This document shows, piece after piece, positions 8,064-16,308 of a DNA stretch of 64,000 nt. Position 1 is the stretch's first letter; the number at the start of each line of letters is the position of its first letter. This DNA comes from an uncultured Eubacteriales bacterium. Lineage in GTDB: Bacteria > Bacillota > Clostridia > Christensenellales > Aristaeellaceae. The stretch spans positions 1 through 64,000 of the forward strand of contig CADCJO010000002.1 of assembly GCA_902801765.1 (NCBI GenBank), in the 5' to 3' direction. The position numbers and the translations under genes are program-made. The notes under the pieces are model-generated. The model ran no database searches. It saw only the letters and a program-made list of their open reading frames with translations, and was not told where the DNA came from.

Positions 8064-8564
8064 TCAAGGTTTTGCATAGGCTGCCAGGATATCTGGCAGA
8101 ACCTGAGAGGGAACATAGTTGGAAATATCCGCGCCGAACTGGGCGAGCTGACGTACCATGCTGGCGCTTACGTCCGCGCGGCCCGGAGAAGCGGGCAGAA
8201 AAACCGTTTCCAGTCCGGGGTCCAGCTGGCCGTTGATGTGGGCCATCGTCGTTTCGCTGTCCAAATCCGCGATGCTGCGCACGCCGCGCACCACCACCCG
8301 CAGACCGCTTTCCCGGGTCAGCTGGGCCAGCAGCCCGGGCCAAGCGATGATTTCCACGTTGGGTATACCTTCGCAGGCGCGCTTGAGCATATCCATCCGA
8401 TCCTCCACGGAAAAGCGGCCCTGCTTGTCCGGATTATGCAGCACGCCCACCACCACGGTGTCAAATATGGACGCTGCCCGTCTGATAATATCCAGGTGGC
8501 CCAGCGTCACGGGGTCGAAGCTGCCGGGATAGAGGCAGCAGTGCTTGCCGTATTGACTGATCAT
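8064..8564 (-). CDS. coaD: Phosphopantetheine adenylyltransferase
   Basis: Fourth step of CoA synthesis (4'-phosphopantetheine + ATP to dephospho-CoA). The nucleotidyltransferase motif YPGSFDPVTLGHLD is at residues 12-25, followed by NPDKQGRFSVEDR, VVVRGVRSIADLDSE and SASMVRQLAQFGADISNYVP near the end. The length of 166 is typical. Its ATG overlaps the rsmD stop by 4 nt (ATGA); rsmD-coaD is a very common pairing. Confidence 0.97.
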   Translation of the reverse strand: MISQYGKHCCLYPGSFDPVTLGHLDIIRRAASIFDTVVVGVLHNPDKQGRFSVEDRMDMLKRACEGIPNVEIIAWPGLLAQLTRESGLRVVVRGVRSIADLDSETTMAHINGQLDPGLETVFLPASPGRADVSASMVRQLAQFGADISNYVPSQVLPDILAAYAKP

Positions 8565-9124
8565 TCTTCCGCCTCCCCGTTTGTCAGCCGGTAAAAACCC
8601 ACGCCCGCTGCGCCGTATTCCCGGTGATCGGTTTGTATCAGCGGCGGCGGAATGTCCGGCGGCGTTTCCCGCCCGTGCTCCACGATGACCGTGCCGTCCG
8701 GTTTCAGCAAGCCGTTCGCCACAATCATTTGACAGATCGGCACGGTGGACATCCGGTAGGGCGGGTCAAGAAAAATCAGGTCGAAAGCGTCGCCCTTTTT
8801 TTGCAGCGCGTTGAGGGCGGCGGTATCCTTCATCCGAAGGAGCTTGACCTGATCACCGCAGTTCAGCGTGTCGATATTCTCCTGAATCACCGCGCAGGCT
8901 TTGGCACTCAGGTCGCAGATCACCGCGCTGTCCGCGCCGCGGCTGATGGCCTCCAGTGCCAACGCGCCGCTGCCGCCGTACAAGTCCAGCACCCTGGCCC
9001 CGTAAATCCTGCTGCCCAGAATGGAAAACAGCGCTTCCTTCACCCGGTCGGCGGTGGGGCGGGTGTCCATGCCCTCGGGGGCTTTCAGCTTCCGGGAGCG
9101 CATTTCTCCGGCAATGATCCGCAT
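8561..9124 (-). CDS. rsmD: 16S rRNA (guanine-966-N2)-methyltransferase RsmD
   Basis: SAM-dependent methyltransferase acting on 16S rRNA G966. The start MRIIAGEMRSRKLKAPEG and TRPTADRVKEALFSIL are diagnostic, then VLDLYGGSGALALEAISRGA (SAM-binding loop) and the catalytic FLDPPYRM. The length of 187 is normal. It begins 1 nt after the stop of the preceding membrane protein gene and overlaps coaD. Confidence 0.96.
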   Translation of the reverse strand: MRIIAGEMRSRKLKAPEGMDTRPTADRVKEALFSILGSRIYGARVLDLYGGSGALALEAISRGADSAVICDLSAKACAVIQENIDTLNCGDQVKLLRMKDTAALNALQKKGDAFDLIFLDPPYRMSTVPICQMIVANGLLKPDGTVIVEHGRETPPDIPPPLIQTDHREYGAAGVGFYRLTNGEAEE

Positions 9125-9125
9125 A

Positions 9126-9941
9126 TCAGATAATCTCGTTCTTCTTCTGCGTCCGCGCCTGACGGGCCTTTATGGCCTTCTTGCGTTTGCGTTGGGCGCG
9201 TTTGTTGCTGCTGGAAATGCCGCCGTGAATCATGGCGCGGCTGCGGGGGCCGGTCAGATACCCGATGGGGAAGCCCAGCAGAGGCAGGGAAGCCAGAACA
9301 GGACTCAGCCGGTCAAAGAGCAGCAGCAGGTCCGGCCGGTCCACCGTGGCGATATTGGCAAAGGGGAAGATCAGCACGCGGGCAACCATCCGCAGCACGT
9401 CCAGCACGCCCAGGCCGCCTTCCCGGGTGTAATAAGCAAGGGGCGCGGTAATTTCCTCCTGGCTGGCATAGCCGCCCACCCAGCGCGGCAGGGACTGCAG
9501 AACATAGACCTGCTTGGTGGCGGTCAGCGCATGGGGGAGGGTCAGAAGAATCACGGGAATCGCTCCGATCAGGGCAATGATCCAGCCCTTTCCGGCGCGG
9601 AAGCAGCGCTCTTTGTCCTTGGCATCCACGGGCTTGCCGCTCTCCTGCCGGGCGTAAGCGATTTCGCCGAAGGCCACTTCATTTTCGCCCAGGCGCGAGC
9701 CGTCCATATACACGATCAGGGCGCATATGAGCACGATGATCAGGTTCAGCGCCGTGCGCACCGCGAAGCCGCCGAACTGCAGCGCGCTGCCAACGATCAG
9801 ATACAGGAACGCGAACATGAGATAATACGCCATCAGGCGCAACCCTCTTTTCACCGCCGCGCCGTCCAGAAGATTTCCTTTCAGGTACGGCTTAAATACC
9901 AGCGGCATTTTGTTCTTTGCGGATTTGGTTTGATTCTGCAT
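9126..9941 (-). CDS. Hypothetical multi-pass membrane protein
   Basis: 271 residues from the ATG at 9941 (GAGGAATG upstream, 8 nt after the alr stop). Predicted helices are near residues 35-55 (RLMAYYLMFAFLYLIVG), 65-85 (ALNLIIVLICALIVYM), 120-140 (WIIALIGAIPVILLTLP) and further hydrophobic stretches at about 185-235. The C-terminal tail is strongly basic (KRAQRKRKKAIKARQARTQK). I do not recognise a named family. It is co-transcribed with alr and rsmD, so it may serve the envelope or ribosome, but that is only context. Confidence 0.8.
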   Translation of the reverse strand: MQNQTKSAKNKMPLVFKPYLKGNLLDGAAVKRGLRLMAYYLMFAFLYLIVGSALQFGGFAVRTALNLIIVLICALIVYMDGSRLGENEVAFGEIAYARQESGKPVDAKDKERCFRAGKGWIIALIGAIPVILLTLPHALTATKQVYVLQSLPRWVGGYASQEEITAPLAYYTREGGLGVLDVLRMVARVLIFPFANIATVDRPDLLLLFDRLSPVLASLPLLGFPIGYLTGPRSRAMIHGGISSSNKRAQRKRKKAIKARQARTQKKNEII

Positions 9942-9948
9942 GACTGTT

Positions 9949-11061
9949 TCATTCCTCGTTTTGATACACAATGGGCACGCGGGCCGTCGCGGCCAGCAGC
10001 ATTTCATAGCTGATGGTGCCGGCCCAGGCGGCTATTTCGTCGGCGGTGATTTCTTCGCCGCCCTGCCTGCCCAGCAGCACCACGGGCGCGCCGAGGGATA
10101 ATGCTTCGGGCGGCAGGTGGGTTACGTCGGCCATGATCTGATCCATGCACACCCGGCCGATGACGGGGCAGCGTCTGCCGCCGATCAGCACGGAGGCTTT
10201 GCCGGACAAGGCGCGGTGATAACCGTCGCCATAGCCCACGGGCAAGGTCGCCACCCGCATGGGCGCTTTCGCCGTGTAGGTACAGCCGTAGCTGACGCAG
10301 GCCCCGGCGGGCAGTTCCTTGATGTACACGATTTCCGTGTGCCAGGACAGGGCGGGCCGCAATGCCGGCGCTTCCGGAATCGGCGCACAGCCATAGAGCG
10401 AAATGCCCTGCCGCGTCATACCGTACCGCGCCTGGGGATACCGCAGGCTGGCAGCGCTGGCGGCGGCGTGAATCAGAATCCCTTTGGGCAGCAGCGAAAC
10501 CATCCGGTCAAATGCTTCGATTTGCTTGAAGGAATAATCGTCGTCGTCCCCGTCCGCGTCGGCGAAGTGGGTGAAGGCCCCGGTCAGCCGCACGTGGGGA
10601 GAGGCTTCAATCGCTTGCAGGACAGCTTGCAGTTCTTCTTCCGTGCGCACCCCGATTCGGCCCATGCCGGTGTCGCATTTGAGGTGCACGTCGGCGGTGG
10701 TATTCAGCCGGGCCGCGGCTTCCTCCAGCATCCGTACCCGCTCTGGGTCGAACACTGTCTGGGTCAGGCGGTTGCGCGCGCTGGCTTCCGCGCCGCGCTC
10801 GTTCACCGCCCCCAGCACCAGGATCGGCGCTTCCACGCCCGCTTCCCGCAGGCGTTCTCCCTCCTCGGGAATCGCCACGCCCAGCCAGTCCGCGCCGTGA
10901 AGCAGCGCGGTTTTCGCTACCTGTGCCAGCCCGTGGCCGTAGGCGTTGGCCTTCACCACCGCCAGCATGTGGGGCGTCGGCGCTGTCGCCTGCCGGAGTA
11001 CCGCTGTGTTTGCGGCAATCGCCCGCAAATCCACCTGGATGTATGTTCTCCGATACTGCAA
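9949..11061 (-). CDS. alr: Alanine racemase
   Basis: PLP enzyme converting L- to D-alanine for peptidoglycan. The PLP lysine motif is VVKANAYGHGL near the N-terminus; the C-terminal catalytic tyrosine region is CVSYGCTYTA, with MRVATLPVGYGDGYHR and GRVCMDQIMADV following. I choose the TTG at 11061 because GGAGG lies 5 nt ahead of it; an in-frame GTG four codons upstream (11073) overlaps that ribosome binding site. A TATAAT sits immediately upstream, so the leader must be very short. First gene of the alr-rsmD-coaD unit. Confidence 0.96.
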   Translation of the reverse strand: MQYRRTYIQVDLRAIAANTAVLRQATAPTPHMLAVVKANAYGHGLAQVAKTALLHGADWLGVAIPEEGERLREAGVEAPILVLGAVNERGAEASARNRLTQTVFDPERVRMLEEAAARLNTTADVHLKCDTGMGRIGVRTEEELQAVLQAIEASPHVRLTGAFTHFADADGDDDDYSFKQIEAFDRMVSLLPKGILIHAAASAASLRYPQARYGMTRQGISLYGCAPIPEAPALRPALSWHTEIVYIKELPAGACVSYGCTYTAKAPMRVATLPVGYGDGYHRALSGKASVLIGGRRCPVIGRVCMDQIMADVTHLPPEALSLGAPVVLLGRQGGEEITADEIAAWAGTISYEMLLAATARVPIVYQNEE

Positions 11062-11117
11062 AGCTGCCTCCACTTACATTATAGCATAATATTGTCAAAC
11101 TGGAAAGAAGTATTTTT

Positions 11118-11230
11118 AGAGAACAGAGTACAGAGTTCAGAGTGCAGATTATAAAGACAGTCAAATCGCCTTACATCACAAACAGTCTAAATCATCTGAA
11201 CTCTGTACTCTGCACTCTGAACTCTGTATT
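11118..11230. repeat. Heptamer-built inverted repeat B
   Basis: The left arm (from 11118) is a run AGAGTAC, AGAGTTC, AGAGTGC, and the right arm (11193-11230) is the reverse complement of four such 7-mers, so the arms pair in more than one register. The right arm reaches into the iorB stop codon. It shares its 7-mer type with element A at 7297. Confidence 0.88.
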
Positions 11231-11789
11231 ATTCTTTCACTCCTGCCCTGAACGCCTTGAGGTTGGTTTCCAACGTCTTGGCGGGCACACAGGCCGCGAT
11301 GGCGGCTTCCCATTTTTCCTGGGGCCAGTCCATGAACCGGCTCAGCACGCCCAGGAGCACGATGTTGATTGCGCGCGCGTTCCCGGCCTCCTCCGCTAAT
11401 GTCAGAGCGTCCAGCAGCACGGTTTTTTCCTGGGAGGGATTCGCCTGCGGATACGTGGTGCTGCCCATGATGACGGGCATCGGCAGAATCTCCTGGGTGT
11501 TGGAAATCAGCACGCCGTCTTTTTTGAGGAAGTATTCCGCCCGCAGCGCTTCCAGCTTTTCAAAGGAAAGCACGAAGTCCGCTTCGCCGGGGTCGATGAG
11601 CGGAGAATGCACGTCGCTTCCGATGCGGACATACGTGATCACGCTGCCGCCCCGCTGGCTCATGCCGTGCACTTCGCTGACCTTCACGTTTTCGCCCATG
11701 TCCAGCGCCAGGTAACCCAGGATTTTACTGGTGAGCAGGATGCCCTGGCCGCCCACGCCCACGATGATGATATTGGTGTTCTTCATCAT
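11229..11789 (-). CDS. iorB: Indolepyruvate:ferredoxin oxidoreductase, beta subunit
   Basis: Small subunit of the TPP-dependent enzyme that oxidatively decarboxylates aryl pyruvates from aromatic amino acid catabolism, passing electrons to ferredoxin. NIIIVGVGGQGILLTSKILG and EVHGMSQRGGSVITYVRIG are the family motifs. The start is the ATG at 11789, whose ATGA overlaps the iorA stop; 186 residues, normal. Ends inside heptamer repeat B. Confidence 0.95.
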   Translation of the reverse strand: MMKNTNIIIVGVGGQGILLTSKILGYLALDMGENVKVSEVHGMSQRGGSVITYVRIGSDVHSPLIDPGEADFVLSFEKLEALRAEYFLKKDGVLISNTQEILPMPVIMGSTTYPQANPSQEKTVLLDALTLAEEAGNARAINIVLLGVLSRFMDWPQEKWEAAIAACVPAKTLETNLKAFRAGVKE

Positions 11790-13501
11790 TCCTCGCCTCC
11801 TTGAATGGCGCCGAAGGGGCACACCTGCTTGCACAGGCCGCAGCCCACGCAGAGGGTGTGGTCAATGACCACGCCTTTGTCGGTCTTGATCAGGGCCGGA
11901 CAGCCGATCTTCATGCACGCGCCACAGTTGCGGCAGTTCTCGATGTGGGCGGGCTCCTTCTTCCGCTTGTCCAGCAGCGCGCAGGGACGCCGCGCAATGA
12001 CCACGGATACGTGGTCGGCCTCGGTTTCTTCTTTTAATATTTGCGTAAATTCCTTCAAATTATGCGGGTCGCACACGCGCACCGTGGCCCCGATCGCTTC
12101 GCACAGCGCTTCCAGGTTCAGCTGCGGCGCGGGGTCGCCCAGGATGTTTTTGCCCGACGCGGCGTTCTGCTGATGGCCCGTCATGCCGGTGATGCGGTTG
12201 TCCAGGATCACGGTGGTGGTGGAAGCGCCGCCGTACACCGCGTCCACCAGGGGCGTGATGCCGCTGTGGATGAAGGTGGAATCGCCCAGCACCGCCACAG
12301 CCTTTTTGGAGAATTCCTTGCCCCGGGCCTTTTCCGCGCCATGGGCCATGCCCACGCTCGCGCCCATGCACAGGGTGGAATCCATCAGATTAATGGGCGG
12401 CAGGGCGCACAGGGTATAGCAGCCGATATCGCCGAACACGGTCAGGCCCAGCTTCTTCATGGCGAAGAAGGTCGCCCGATGGGGGCAGCCGGGGCAAAGC
12501 ACCGGAGGACGTCCGGGCAGCGCCGCTTCGGCGGGCGCTTCCGCGCCGTCGCCAAAGAGTTGGCGAATCTTCGCGGCGGACAGTTCGCCCTGCAGGCCGG
12601 TCTTATCCTTGCCGGACACTTCGATGCCCATGTTGCGGATGTCCCGCTCGAACACAGGTTCCAGTTCTTCAATGACGACAAGCTTTTCCACCTTGGCGGC
12701 AAAGCCCTTGATCATTTCTTCGGGCAGGGGATAGGTCATGCCCAGCTTCAGCACGCTGGCGTCCGGCAGCGCTTCGCGGACGTACTGGTACACTACGCCG
12801 CCGCAGACCACGCCCAGCTTGTTATCCCGCATTTCGACGCGGTTGATGGAAAAACCGTTGGCATCCTTCGCCAGCTTCTTTTCCCTTGCTTCCACCACGA
12901 CGTGGCGCTTCCGGGCCATGCCGGGCATCATCACGTATTTGCCGGGGTTCTTTTCATAATCCTTCAGCGGCACGTCGGCGCGTTCGCCCACCTCCACCGG
13001 CGACCGGGAATGGGCCAGCCGGGTGGTGAGCCGCAGGAACACGGGGGTGTCGTACTGCTCGGAAATATCATAAGCCAGTTTGGTAAAGTCCAGGCATTCC
13101 TGACTGTCGGCGGGCTCCAGCACGGGAATATGGCTGGAGCGGGCGATCATGCGGGTATCCTGCTCGTTCTGGCTGGAGTGCATGAAGGGGTCGTCCGCCG
13201 CCGCGATCACCAGGCCGCCGTTGACGCCGGTGTAGGCCGCGGTGAACAGCGGGTCGGCCGCCACGTTCACGCCCACGTGCTTCATGCAGGACAGCGCCCG
13301 CGCGCCCACCATGCAGGCGCCGAAGCTGGTTTCTACGGCCACCTTTTCGTTGGGGGCCCACTGGCAGTTCATTTCAGGATACTTGGCGCAGAACTCGGTG
13401 ATTTCCGTGCTGGGCGTGCCGGGATAGCTGCTCACTACCCGCACCCCGGCCTCGTAAGCCCCGCGTGCCACCGCTTCGTTGCCGATCATCAGTTTTTTCA
13501 T
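11786..13501 (-). CDS. iorA: Indolepyruvate:ferredoxin oxidoreductase, alpha subunit
   Basis: 571 residues from the ATG at 13501 (GAGGGAACC upstream). The N-terminal pyrimidine-binding region has GNEAVARGAYEAGVRVVSSY and PGTPSTEI. The TPP domain has GDIGCYTLCALPP, CMGASVGMAHGAEK and LDNRITGMTGHQQNAASGK. The C-terminus is a two-cluster ferredoxin domain (CRNCGACMKIGCP and CVGCGLCKQVCPFGAI). With iorB this is a complete enzyme, pointing to anaerobic amino acid fermentation. Confidence 0.97.
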   Translation of the reverse strand: MKKLMIGNEAVARGAYEAGVRVVSSYPGTPSTEITEFCAKYPEMNCQWAPNEKVAVETSFGACMVGARALSCMKHVGVNVAADPLFTAAYTGVNGGLVIAAADDPFMHSSQNEQDTRMIARSSHIPVLEPADSQECLDFTKLAYDISEQYDTPVFLRLTTRLAHSRSPVEVGERADVPLKDYEKNPGKYVMMPGMARKRHVVVEAREKKLAKDANGFSINRVEMRDNKLGVVCGGVVYQYVREALPDASVLKLGMTYPLPEEMIKGFAAKVEKLVVIEELEPVFERDIRNMGIEVSGKDKTGLQGELSAAKIRQLFGDGAEAPAEAALPGRPPVLCPGCPHRATFFAMKKLGLTVFGDIGCYTLCALPPINLMDSTLCMGASVGMAHGAEKARGKEFSKKAVAVLGDSTFIHSGITPLVDAVYGGASTTTVILDNRITGMTGHQQNAASGKNILGDPAPQLNLEALCEAIGATVRVCDPHNLKEFTQILKEETEADHVSVVIARRPCALLDKRKKEPAHIENCRNCGACMKIGCPALIKTDKGVVIDHTLCVGCGLCKQVCPFGAIQGGEE

Positions 13502-13642
13502 GAAAGGTTCCCTCACTTGTTTTCGTTCTGTATGAGATGGAAAGCCGGAGGCTTTCCGTTTCAACGTTTCCGGTGATTGCATGACACCAAATTGAATTAT
13601 ATCAAACAGCGTGAAAAAAGGAAAGTACAAAATTTGTTCCGG

Positions 13643-14311
13643 TCAGTACAGGATAAGTCCGCTGACCATAGAAACCGGCACCCACGCGCGGCGGTACTGC
13701 GCCAGGCCGTTATCATAGCATTCGATCTGCACATAATCTCCGCTGCCGCCGTCGGCATAACCGAATACGGCGCAGGAAGCATAAGCGGGCAATGCGCGGC
13801 CGATGGCGGCATAGCTGCTTCCGGGTCCATACCGCCCTGTCACGCTGCCTGCCAGACGGCATTCACCGATCTGATATTCTTCGGGAATGACGTTCAGGTT
13901 CAGCCCGTTAAAGCGTTTCACCCCTGTGTACGCCCGGTACCAGGCGCCGCTGTAAAGAAATTCCACCTGTACCCACCAGATATTATTCCGGGTGTCATAC
14001 GCGCGGGACAGCACAGAGACATTGTGTCCGGCTGAAAAGAAGCTGCCGGGCTCGTCGTAAGTGGTGCTGGGGCCGGTACGGGTGGCCAGACGGCTGTTCA
14101 GCGTGGCGTTCACATAAGCATAGCTGGTGTAGTTCCAGCTCCATCCGCTGGGCGAAGAAGGATTAACGGGCTTCGCCGTACCGCAAACCGGACAGAAATT
14201 GAGGGAGTTTTTGGCGCCGCACTGAGGACAATACCAGGTTTCGGCCTGCGCTATCGGAAGCGCGGCAAGCAGCAGCGCTGCGGCAAGCAAGACAGCAAAA
14301 CTTTTCTTCAT
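13643..14311 (-). CDS. Secreted zinc-ribbon plus SH3b protein
   Basis: 222 residues with a clear signal peptide (MKKSFAVLLAAALLLAALPI, cleavage near AQA-ET). Immediately after it is a four-cysteine zinc ribbon (CPQCGAKNSLNFCPVCG). Two bacterial SH3-like segments follow: residues ~70-135 (LATRTGPSTTYDEPGSFF, WWVQVEF) and ~150-220 (TGRYGPGSSYAAIGRALP, DYVQIECY). Such SH3b modules usually bind cell wall peptides. A zinc ribbon exposed outside the membrane is unusual, since these motifs are mostly cytoplasmic. Divergent from the GH10 gene; function unknown. Confidence 0.85.
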   Translation of the reverse strand: MKKSFAVLLAAALLLAALPIAQAETWYCPQCGAKNSLNFCPVCGTAKPVNPSSPSGWSWNYTSYAYVNATLNSRLATRTGPSTTYDEPGSFFSAGHNVSVLSRAYDTRNNIWWVQVEFLYSGAWYRAYTGVKRFNGLNLNVIPEEYQIGECRLAGSVTGRYGPGSSYAAIGRALPAYASCAVFGYADGGSGDYVQIECYDNGLAQYRRAWVPVSMVSGLILY

Positions 14312-14436
14312 GTGTCCTTCTTCCTTTCGTATTCACATTTTGATGCGTGTCGCGTTCGTTCTTATGGTATCATAGAAAACTGGAAAAGTAAAGGTAAAAA
14401 GCAGGCCGGAAGCGGCGCTTCCAGAGAAAAAAAGAG

Positions 14437-14465
14437 TGGAAAAATCTTCCGTTTTCATGTATAAT
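14437..14465 (+). promoter_or_regulatory. Sigma-A-type promoter of the GH10 gene
   Basis: TGGAAA, 17 nt, TATAAT, ending 30 nt before the ATG at 14496. Confidence 0.65.
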
Positions 14466-14495
14466 GGGATCAATCTGAATTGGAGGGAGAAGCCC

Positions 14496-15713
14496 ATGGA
14501 CAACCTGAATTACCGTAAAGCGGAAGCAAAGCTGCAAATTCTTCATGCAGACGGCACTCCGGCGGCGAACCAAAAGATCAGCATCGACCAGACCAGCCAT
14601 GATTTTCTGTTCGGCTGCGGCGCGTTCGACGCCATCGCGCAAATGAAAATCCAGGATGAACAGAAGAAAGCCTTCGTTCGGGACAGACTGGAAAAATGGT
14701 TGGGGCTGTTCAACTATGGCACCATTCCCTTTTATTGGGGCCGTTATGAACCCGTGGAAGGGCAGACCGCTTATGCCGAAACCATGGCCGGAGCGAAGTG
14801 GCTGCAGGAGCGGGGCGTCAAAGTGAAGGGACACCCTTTGTGCTGGCACACGGTATGCGCGCCGTGGCTGATGCAGTTCAGCAATGAGGAAATCCTCCGC
14901 CGCCAGCTGGAGCGCATTCACCGCGAGGTGACCGCCTTTAAGGGCGTGGTGGACATGTGGGACGTGATCAACGAAGTGGTCATCATGCCGGTGTTTGATA
15001 AATACGACAACGCCGTCACCCGCATCTGCAAGGATCTGGGCCGCATCCGGCTGGTGAAGGAAGTGTTCGCCACCGCGAAGGAGAGCAATCCCAACGCGAC
15101 CCTGCTCATCAACGATTTTAACACCAGCGTGTCTTATGAAATTCTGCTGGAGGGTCTGCTGGAGGCGGGCGTGCCCATCAGCGCCATCGGCATCCAGAGC
15201 CACCAGCACCAGGGCTACTGGGGCCTGGATAAGCTGAACGACGTGCTGGAGCGCTTCTCCCGCTTCGGCCTGCCCATTCATTTTACTGAAAACACCCTCA
15301 TCTCCGGCGATCTCATGCCCGCCCACATCGTGGATCTCAACGACTGGCAGGTGCCCTCCTGGCCCAGCACGAAGGAGGGAGAGGAACGGCAGGCAAAGGA
15401 AATCACGGAAATGTATTCCACCCTGTTCGCCCATCCGCTGGTGGAGGCCATCACCACCTGGGATTTCACCGACGGCTGCTGGCTCGGCGCGCCTTCCGGC
15501 CTGCTGCGTCAGGACAACAGCGTCAAGCCCGCCTATGAAGCGCTGAAAGCCCTGATTCACGGCGATTGGGAAACCCATACCCAGCTGACCACCGACGCGG
15601 AAGGACGCCTTGATTTCACCGGCTTCAAGGGTGAATACGCCCTTTCCTGCGGCCAGGAAAAAGCAAGCGTTTCTCTGCATGATGACATACAGCAAAATGT
15701 GACGCTCGGTTAA
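14496..15713 (+). CDS. GH10 endo-beta-1,4-xylanase, no signal peptide
   Basis: 405 residues from the ATG at 14496, preceded by GGAGGGAGAAGCCC. A short N-terminal beta region (residues 1-40) leads into a GH10 barrel: GHPLCWH (112-118), the acid/base glutamate in WDVINE (E160), IGIQSHQHQG (231-240) and the nucleophile glutamate in IHFTEN (E265), with WDFTDGCWLGAP late in the barrel. The nucleophile context TEN differs from the usual TELD. Without an export signal it probably cleaves imported xylo-oligosaccharides. It stands alone, without neighbouring sugar transporters. Confidence 0.93.
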   Translation: MDNLNYRKAEAKLQILHADGTPAANQKISIDQTSHDFLFGCGAFDAIAQMKIQDEQKKAFVRDRLEKWLGLFNYGTIPFYWGRYEPVEGQTAYAETMAGAKWLQERGVKVKGHPLCWHTVCAPWLMQFSNEEILRRQLERIHREVTAFKGVVDMWDVINEVVIMPVFDKYDNAVTRICKDLGRIRLVKEVFATAKESNPNATLLINDFNTSVSYEILLEGLLEAGVPISAIGIQSHQHQGYWGLDKLNDVLERFSRFGLPIHFTENTLISGDLMPAHIVDLNDWQVPSWPSTKEGEERQAKEITEMYSTLFAHPLVEAITTWDFTDGCWLGAPSGLLRQDNSVKPAYEALKALIHGDWETHTQLTTDAEGRLDFTGFKGEYALSCGQEKASVSLHDDIQQNVTLG

Positions 15714-15768
15714 CCTGATACTGTTCCTCTTCTAAATCTTTTAACCGGGTTGTTTTCAAAGAGGAAAC

Positions 15769-16163
15769 GCTGGGGTTTCACCCCAGACCCTACCAGGGGG
15801 ATGATCCCCCTGGACCCGCAACTGGCGAAATAACGTAGCTGGGATAAGCAGACAAGTTCCGCCTGGTGCGCTGGGGTGACGGAAAGTTTGAGGGCTTCTG
15901 GCCCAAGAAAGCCCGGAAACATCCGAGGGGGAAAATAAATTTTCCCCTACGGATGATTCCCTGGCTTTCCCCGGATGCAAAGCATCCGGTCTGGCGGCTT
16001 CGCCGCCGGGCCAGAAGCACCACGGCACTGAGCCAGACTTCTGCGTCACTCCCCGAATCAGCGGGAATCAAGCATTTTTCTCAAGCTATGCTGTTTCCGC
16101 TATGGAGGTCCAGGAGATGAAATCTCCTGGTGCAGGTGCACGAGGGCCGCACAGGCCCTCGCC
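15769..16163 (+). repeat. Multi-hairpin repeat, copy 2
   Basis: About 395 bp, colinear with the copy at 57153-57598 (reverse orientation). In order: CTGGGG/CCCCAG (15770-15786); CCAGGGGGAT/ATCCCCCTGG (15793-15813); a closing stem GCTTCTGGCCC (15894-15904) with GGGCCAGAAGC (16008-16018). The closing stem encloses a long arm capped by GGGGGAAAAT/ATTTTCCCC, then CCGGATGC/GCATCCGG (15971-15989) and GGCGGC/GCCGCC (15993-16007). Distal hairpins are CCAGGAGAT/ATCTCCTGG (16110-16130) and CGAGGGCC/GGCCCTCG (16141-16161). Terminal inverted repeats found in the other copies are missing here. Nothing else of note lies in the 15714-16308 gap except the glyA promoter. Confidence 0.9.
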
Positions 16164-16246
16164 TTGTCTTTGCTCTTAGCATTTTTAGAAGATGAAAGGT
16201 ATGCATCGGAAAGACAGGCGAGACGGTACTTTTTCTGTATCCGCTC

Positions 16247-16275
16247 TTGCCGTTCTTTTTGTATGCTGATATACT
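16247..16275 (+). promoter_or_regulatory. Sigma-A-type promoter of glyA
   Basis: TTGCCG, 17 nt, TATACT, 33 nt upstream of the glyA ATG. Confidence 0.7.
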
Positions 16276-16308
16276 GAAGAAGATATTTCTGTATGGAGGA
16301 CTTGCCGC

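Noticed and set aside
11080..11105. TTGACA and TATAAT upstream of alr as one promoter
   Set aside because: They are only 9 nt apart, too close for a sigma-A promoter; the TATAAT may be real with a poor -35.
11118..11230. Heptamer runs considered as a CRISPR array
   Set aside because: The repeats are 7 bp without spacers, arranged as inverted arms, and there are no cas genes.
15756..16120. Several 60-100 codon open frames inside the multi-hairpin repeat
   Set aside because: They are not shared between copies and are dictated by the inverted-repeat arms.
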